NCBI GenBank assembly: GCA_036259835.1
Contig: DATABA010000026.1
Location: 1 to 21,049 of the forward strand
Length of the DNA stretch: 21,049 nucleotides
Reading direction: 5' to 3'
DNA from: JALYGK01 sp036259835
GTDB lineage: Bacteria > Actinomycetota > UBA4738
Shown piece after piece: positions 18,666-21,049 of this stretch (positions within the stretch are counted from its first letter, which is position 1; each line of letters starts with the position of its first letter). The notes beneath the pieces were generated by a model. That model had not been told where the DNA came from. It did no database searches and saw only the letters and a program-made list of their open reading frames with translations. The translations under genes and the position numbers were made by a program.

Positions 18666-18953
18666 CTACTCGCTCCTTTCCGCTCGCTCGGAGGCTCGCG
18701 TTGGGTCGTTCTGCGGAGGGTCGATCTGGACGGAACGCTCGGAGAGGTAGCGGTCGACCTCCGATTCCCGGATCCGGTAGTTCTTTCCGACCCGGACGGC
18801 GGCCAACGATCCGTTCTTGATGAGCCGGTACACCGTCATGTTCGACACTCGCATCGTCTCCGCGACGTCGGCGACTGTGAGGAGCCGGTCGGCGCTGTAC
18901 GGCCGCCTTCGAGGCATCCCCTCGTCGCTTCGGTGAAACGTCCCGTTCGCCAC
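18666..18953 (-). CDS. Small helix-turn-helix DNA-binding protein, excisionase (HTH_17) type
   Basis: The 95-residue product has one winged-HTH domain: LLTVADVAETMRVSNMTVYR (24-43, the HTH), LIKNGSLAAVRVGKNYRIRESEVDRYL (44-70, the wing). Such proteins are often named excisionases by default, but no integrase or attachment site is near; being first in the pilus operon and abutting pilM suggests a regulator of pilus expression. The GTG at 18953 is preferred because GAGGAGAAGG lies eight bases upstream; an in-frame ATG at 18917 would remove 12 residues that are not part of the domain. Confidence 0.85.
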   Translation of the reverse strand: MANGTFHRSDEGMPRRRPYSADRLLTVADVAETMRVSNMTVYRLIKNGSLAAVRVGKNYRIRESEVDRYLSERSVQIDPPQNDPTRASERAERSE

Positions 18954-19042
18954 AGGTGCAACCTTCTCCTCGCTCTCCTCTCCTCGCCGCTAATCGCTCT
19001 TGAGGATCAGAGTTGAACTTGTTGCTTCTTGATGCCCTGTAC

Positions 19043-19069
19043 GTATCGACGCCTCCGGGATCGACTTAA
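19043..19069 (-). promoter_or_regulatory. Possible sigma-28/WhiG-like promoter of the pilus operon
   Basis: Minus-strand TTAAGTCG (19062-19069), an 11-base spacer and GTCGATAC (19043-19050) resemble the FliA/WhiG pattern TAAAGTTT-N11-GCCGATAA at 11 of 16 positions with exact spacing. Transcription would start near 19032, about 80 bases ahead of the HTH gene. No better housekeeping promoter is visible in the 259-base gap 18954-19212. A chance match is possible. Confidence 0.3.
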
Positions 19070-19212
19070 GTGCTCCTGCGAAAAAGTTCCGTGGCTCTCG
19101 GCCTCAAGCGGTCAGAGCGCTAGTCCGAAATAACTATGCCCGCCGGGATTTGTGTCATCATTTCCGGTGGTCTCGGGCCCCTGATCCACGGTGTGGAAAG
19201 CGAGGGAGGCGA

Positions 19213-19857
19213 ATGCGGTGGAGGTCACGGCGGCGCCGCTTGGTTTTTTTGTCTGCGGTGCTCTCAGGGGGCCTGGTCGCCAGTTGCGCCCCCCCGGCGG
19301 TGGCTCGCGTCACTGGGGAGTCCTCGTTACGTCAGGTGCAGTGCTCGACGAGCGATTCGACCACCGGCGGTGGATGGCTCCCGCCAGGCGGAAGGTTCAG
19401 GCGAATCTTCGCCGTCGAAGCCGGAACACGGCCCAACACGCCGCCTTTTGGGCGCCTGCTCTTCGTCGATCCCGTCGCGGATGAGCGGCTTCAGGGAACG
19501 GTGCTCTTCTATCCGCTGAGCTTCACCAACACCCGGCACATGGAGGGCGTTGGGGACGTTGACGGCGAAACGGCCACCTTTCAGCTCGACGTGACCGACG
19601 TCACGGAACCCGGCAAACAAGACGAGTTCCGCCTCTCGTATCAGACCGAAACCGGAACACGGCTCCATGGGCCGACCGTGATCGGCGGAGGCAACATCCA
19701 AATTCGTCCCCTGTGCGGGTTGGAGTCGGAAGACTCCGCGATGTTCGCCAACTCGACGAGCGCCAGCCCCCCGAAGTGGACTGGACCGCTGCCGGCGCCG
19801 CCTCCGGAAACGACGCTTGCCCCCTCGCCTTTACCACCGGCTCCACTTCGCAGCTAA
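19213..19857 (+). CDS. Secreted lipoprotein with post-COAP-1-like domain
   Basis: The 214-residue product begins with an arginine-rich n-region and hydrophobic core and has a lipobox VASC with the lipidated cysteine at residue 25. Residues about 51-165 (TGGGWLPPGG, FGRLLFVD, TRHMEGVGDVDGETATFQLDVTD, TEPGKQDEFRLSY, IGGGNIQI) follow the pattern of post-COAP-1 domains, which sit behind choice-of-anchor-P regions in actinobacterial surface proteins; here the domain stands alone. A proline-rich tail follows. The ATG is chosen for the GAGGGAGG site just upstream and because it starts the signal peptide; the frame extends back to 19150. It is divergent from the pilus operon. Function is unknown; a surface or envelope role is likely. 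Confidence 0.72.
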   Translation: MRWRSRRRRLVFLSAVLSGGLVASCAPPAVARVTGESSLRQVQCSTSDSTTGGGWLPPGGRFRRIFAVEAGTRPNTPPFGRLLFVDPVADERLQGTVLFYPLSFTNTRHMEGVGDVDGETATFQLDVTDVTEPGKQDEFRLSYQTETGTRLHGPTVIGGGNIQIRPLCGLESEDSAMFANSTSASPPKWTGPLPAPPPETTLAPSPLPPAPLRS

Positions 19858-19984
19858 CCCACTTCCTCTGGACTACCCGAAACCGTCCCGAAGAGCCATC
19901 GCGACGGGCCTCCCGGCTCCTAGCTTCGCGCCGACACACATTGGAGCCGCGGGCCCGGGCGGCGGGGGAAGGGGGGTGTGCGGG

Positions 19985-21005
19985 ATGCGCGTACGTACAT
20001 GGCGGCTGCTCGCCGCGGGTTTGCTCATCGGGGCGGGCGGTGACCTCGAGCACAACGCTCCCGGCGGGCGCCGCAACCCGTATCAGCTACAGCGGCCAAA
20101 GCATCTCGGTGAAGGCGACGTGTCCTCGACCACCACCGTGCTCGCCGACACGGGTTCGTTGTCGTGCTCCGGAGGAGTCCTGGAGGCGTCATCGATCTCC
20201 GGAACGGTTCCGGATACACTGACCTCCGACCTCGCACGCAACAACGATTGGACAGGGCGACAGGGTGCGTTCCGAGTCCTCCGTTGGCAGCGCGGCGGTT
20301 ACTGCAGGACTGAATAGCGTTTCGGCAGATTTCGCAATGTCCCGGTCAATGGCCGTAAGCCAGGGAGGCAGCGCTACCGTTAGCGGTCGTCTCACGTTAA
20401 CGGCCTGGTCGCAACGGAGTTCCTGTCGTCGTCACCGAGGGACCGAACCAGACAGTCCCTTTGATCGACGGCCAACTCCTTGTCAATGAACAGATCAGCT
20501 CCGGAAGCGGAAGTTCCGGCTCCATGACCGTCCACGCGCTTCACGTCTCGTTGTCTGGAGGAACCGATGTGGTCCTCGGATCGTCCAGAGCGGGCATCGT
20601 TGCTGGATCCAGCAACTGCTCGAGCAACAATGACTTCGCCACCGGCGGCGGACGGTTCACGGTGACGGGTGCCAATCGAACGTTCGGCGTCATCGGTGGC
20701 GTCCGGCAGAACGCACCGTTCGAGGGACACCTGGTCTTCGTGAGACACGATACGAATGACCGACTGGTGGGGCGGATCACTGACTATGTTCCGGGCACAG
20801 GCAACTTCCGGGAGATGGACGGTTCGGGGCGGTTCAAGGTGAGGATCAGACATTCCGGCTCCGGCTTACGGATGGGAACGAAGACGGCAACGCCGACGAG
20901 TCCTCGTTGACGTATCTAGTGCCACAGCGCGTGCCTCCCCAGGAAGAGGGCGTCCTCGAAGGCGGCACATCCAGATTCATGAGCCCTGCCGTTGAAGCCG
21001 CGTAG
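19985..21005 (+). pseudogene. Frameshifted choice-of-anchor-P / post-COAP-1 secreted protein
   Basis: Joined across frames, the region encodes one secreted protein: signal peptide MRVRTWRLLAAGLLIGAGG from ATG 19985, then LPAGAATRISYSGQSISVKAT, SSTTTVLADTGSLSCSGG, SHATTIGQGDRVRSESSVG, SVSADFAMSRSMAVSQGG, NGVPVVVTEGPNQTVPL, LLVNEQISS, MTVHALHVSLSGGTDVVLGS, TGGGRFTV, EGHLVFVRHDTNDRL, EDQTFRLRLTDGNEDGNADE and LEGGTSRF, ending at TAG 21003-21005. This order matches choice-of-anchor-P followed by a post-COAP-1 domain; the second half also resembles the lipoprotein upstream. Frame changes are needed near 20034-20043, 20115-20122, 20228-20237, 20396-20412 and 20818-20830. No single frame covers more than about 150 codons. 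Either the gene is decaying or the assembly is poor here; the first 18 kb show no comparable frame breaks. The gap 19858-19984 ahead of it holds nothing recognisable. Confidence 0.7.
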
Positions 21006-21011
21006 CCAGAG

Positions 21012-21049
21012 CTAGCGGAACAGCGAGACGTACCAGCGGGCGATCGCCG
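21012..21049 (-). CDS. Probable 3' end of an unidentified gene
   Basis: Reading the minus strand from the window edge gives AIARWYVSLFR followed by TAG at 21012-21014. All eleven complete codons end in G or C, as real genes in this window mostly do. The fragment is too short to identify; it would converge on the frameshifted gene. Confidence 0.35.
   Translation of the reverse strand, partial: AIARWYVSLFR

Noticed and set aside
18666..18953. Phage or integrative element marked by an excisionase-like gene
   Set aside because: No integrase, attachment-site repeat, tRNA or other phage gene is nearby, and the gene is embedded in a pilus operon.
18954..19212. Riboswitch (c-di-GMP type) in the divergent gap between the pilus operon and the lipoprotein gene
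   Set aside because: Short pieces such as ACAGGGC are present, but the conserved core and paired stems could not be assembled on either strand.

Overview
The window is GC-rich chromosomal DNA, almost certainly from an actinobacterium (Actinomycetota). The strongest marker is a full-length mIHF gene (mihF) directly upstream of gmk, rpoZ and coaBC, an arrangement typical of that phylum. A PilM/PilN/PilO pilus-assembly operon and secreted choice-of-anchor-P/post-COAP-1 type proteins suggest a deep-branching lineage rather than a Streptomyces- or Mycobacterium-type genome; this is inference. No rRNA, tRNA, CRISPR array, insertion sequence or phage gene was seen.

Layout. (1) 1-2061, minus strand: mihF-gmk-rpoZ-coaBC, with a good promoter ahead of mihF; coaBC runs off the left edge. 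gmk has no recognisable start codon and lies in frame with mihF across one TAG. (2) 2101-12614, minus strand: an operon for de novo UMP synthesis, pyrR-pyrB-pyrC-carA-carB-pyrK-pyrD-pyrF-pyrE. Every junction overlaps, mostly as ATGA/GTGA. It is preceded by a promoter, a PyrR-binding RNA loop and an intrinsic terminator just ahead of pyrR, so the attenuation control is readable. (3) 12669-12851, plus strand: a lone tatA, divergent from pyrR and convergent with nusB, with overlapping stop codons. (4) 12848-14968, minus strand: pepQ-like Xaa-Pro peptidase, efp, nusB, with a -10 box so close to pepQ that the message may be leaderless. (5) 15035-18953, minus strand: an excisionase-type HTH protein, pilM, pilN, pilO and two unrecognised single-pass membrane proteins that share an AD-x-IL-xxx-GRDPF motif. 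(6) 19213-21005, plus strand: an intact lipoprotein with a post-COAP-1-like domain, then a relative that carries a choice-of-anchor-P-like region and is broken by at least five frameshifts. The last 38 bases hold the likely 3' end of a minus-strand gene.

How the genes work together. CarA/CarB make carbamoyl phosphate, PyrB and PyrC form dihydroorotate, PyrD with PyrK oxidises it to orotate using NAD+, and PyrE then PyrF give UMP, which would act through PyrR to stop transcription in the leader. PilM, PilN and PilO would form the inner assembly platform of a type IV pilus-like machine. The two GRDPF proteins occupy the position of PilP but lack a recognisable PilP domain.

I found no clearly new multi-gene system. 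The observations most worth following are the paired GRDPF proteins in the pilus operon, the missing gmk start codon, and the decayed secreted protein divergent from the pilus operon.
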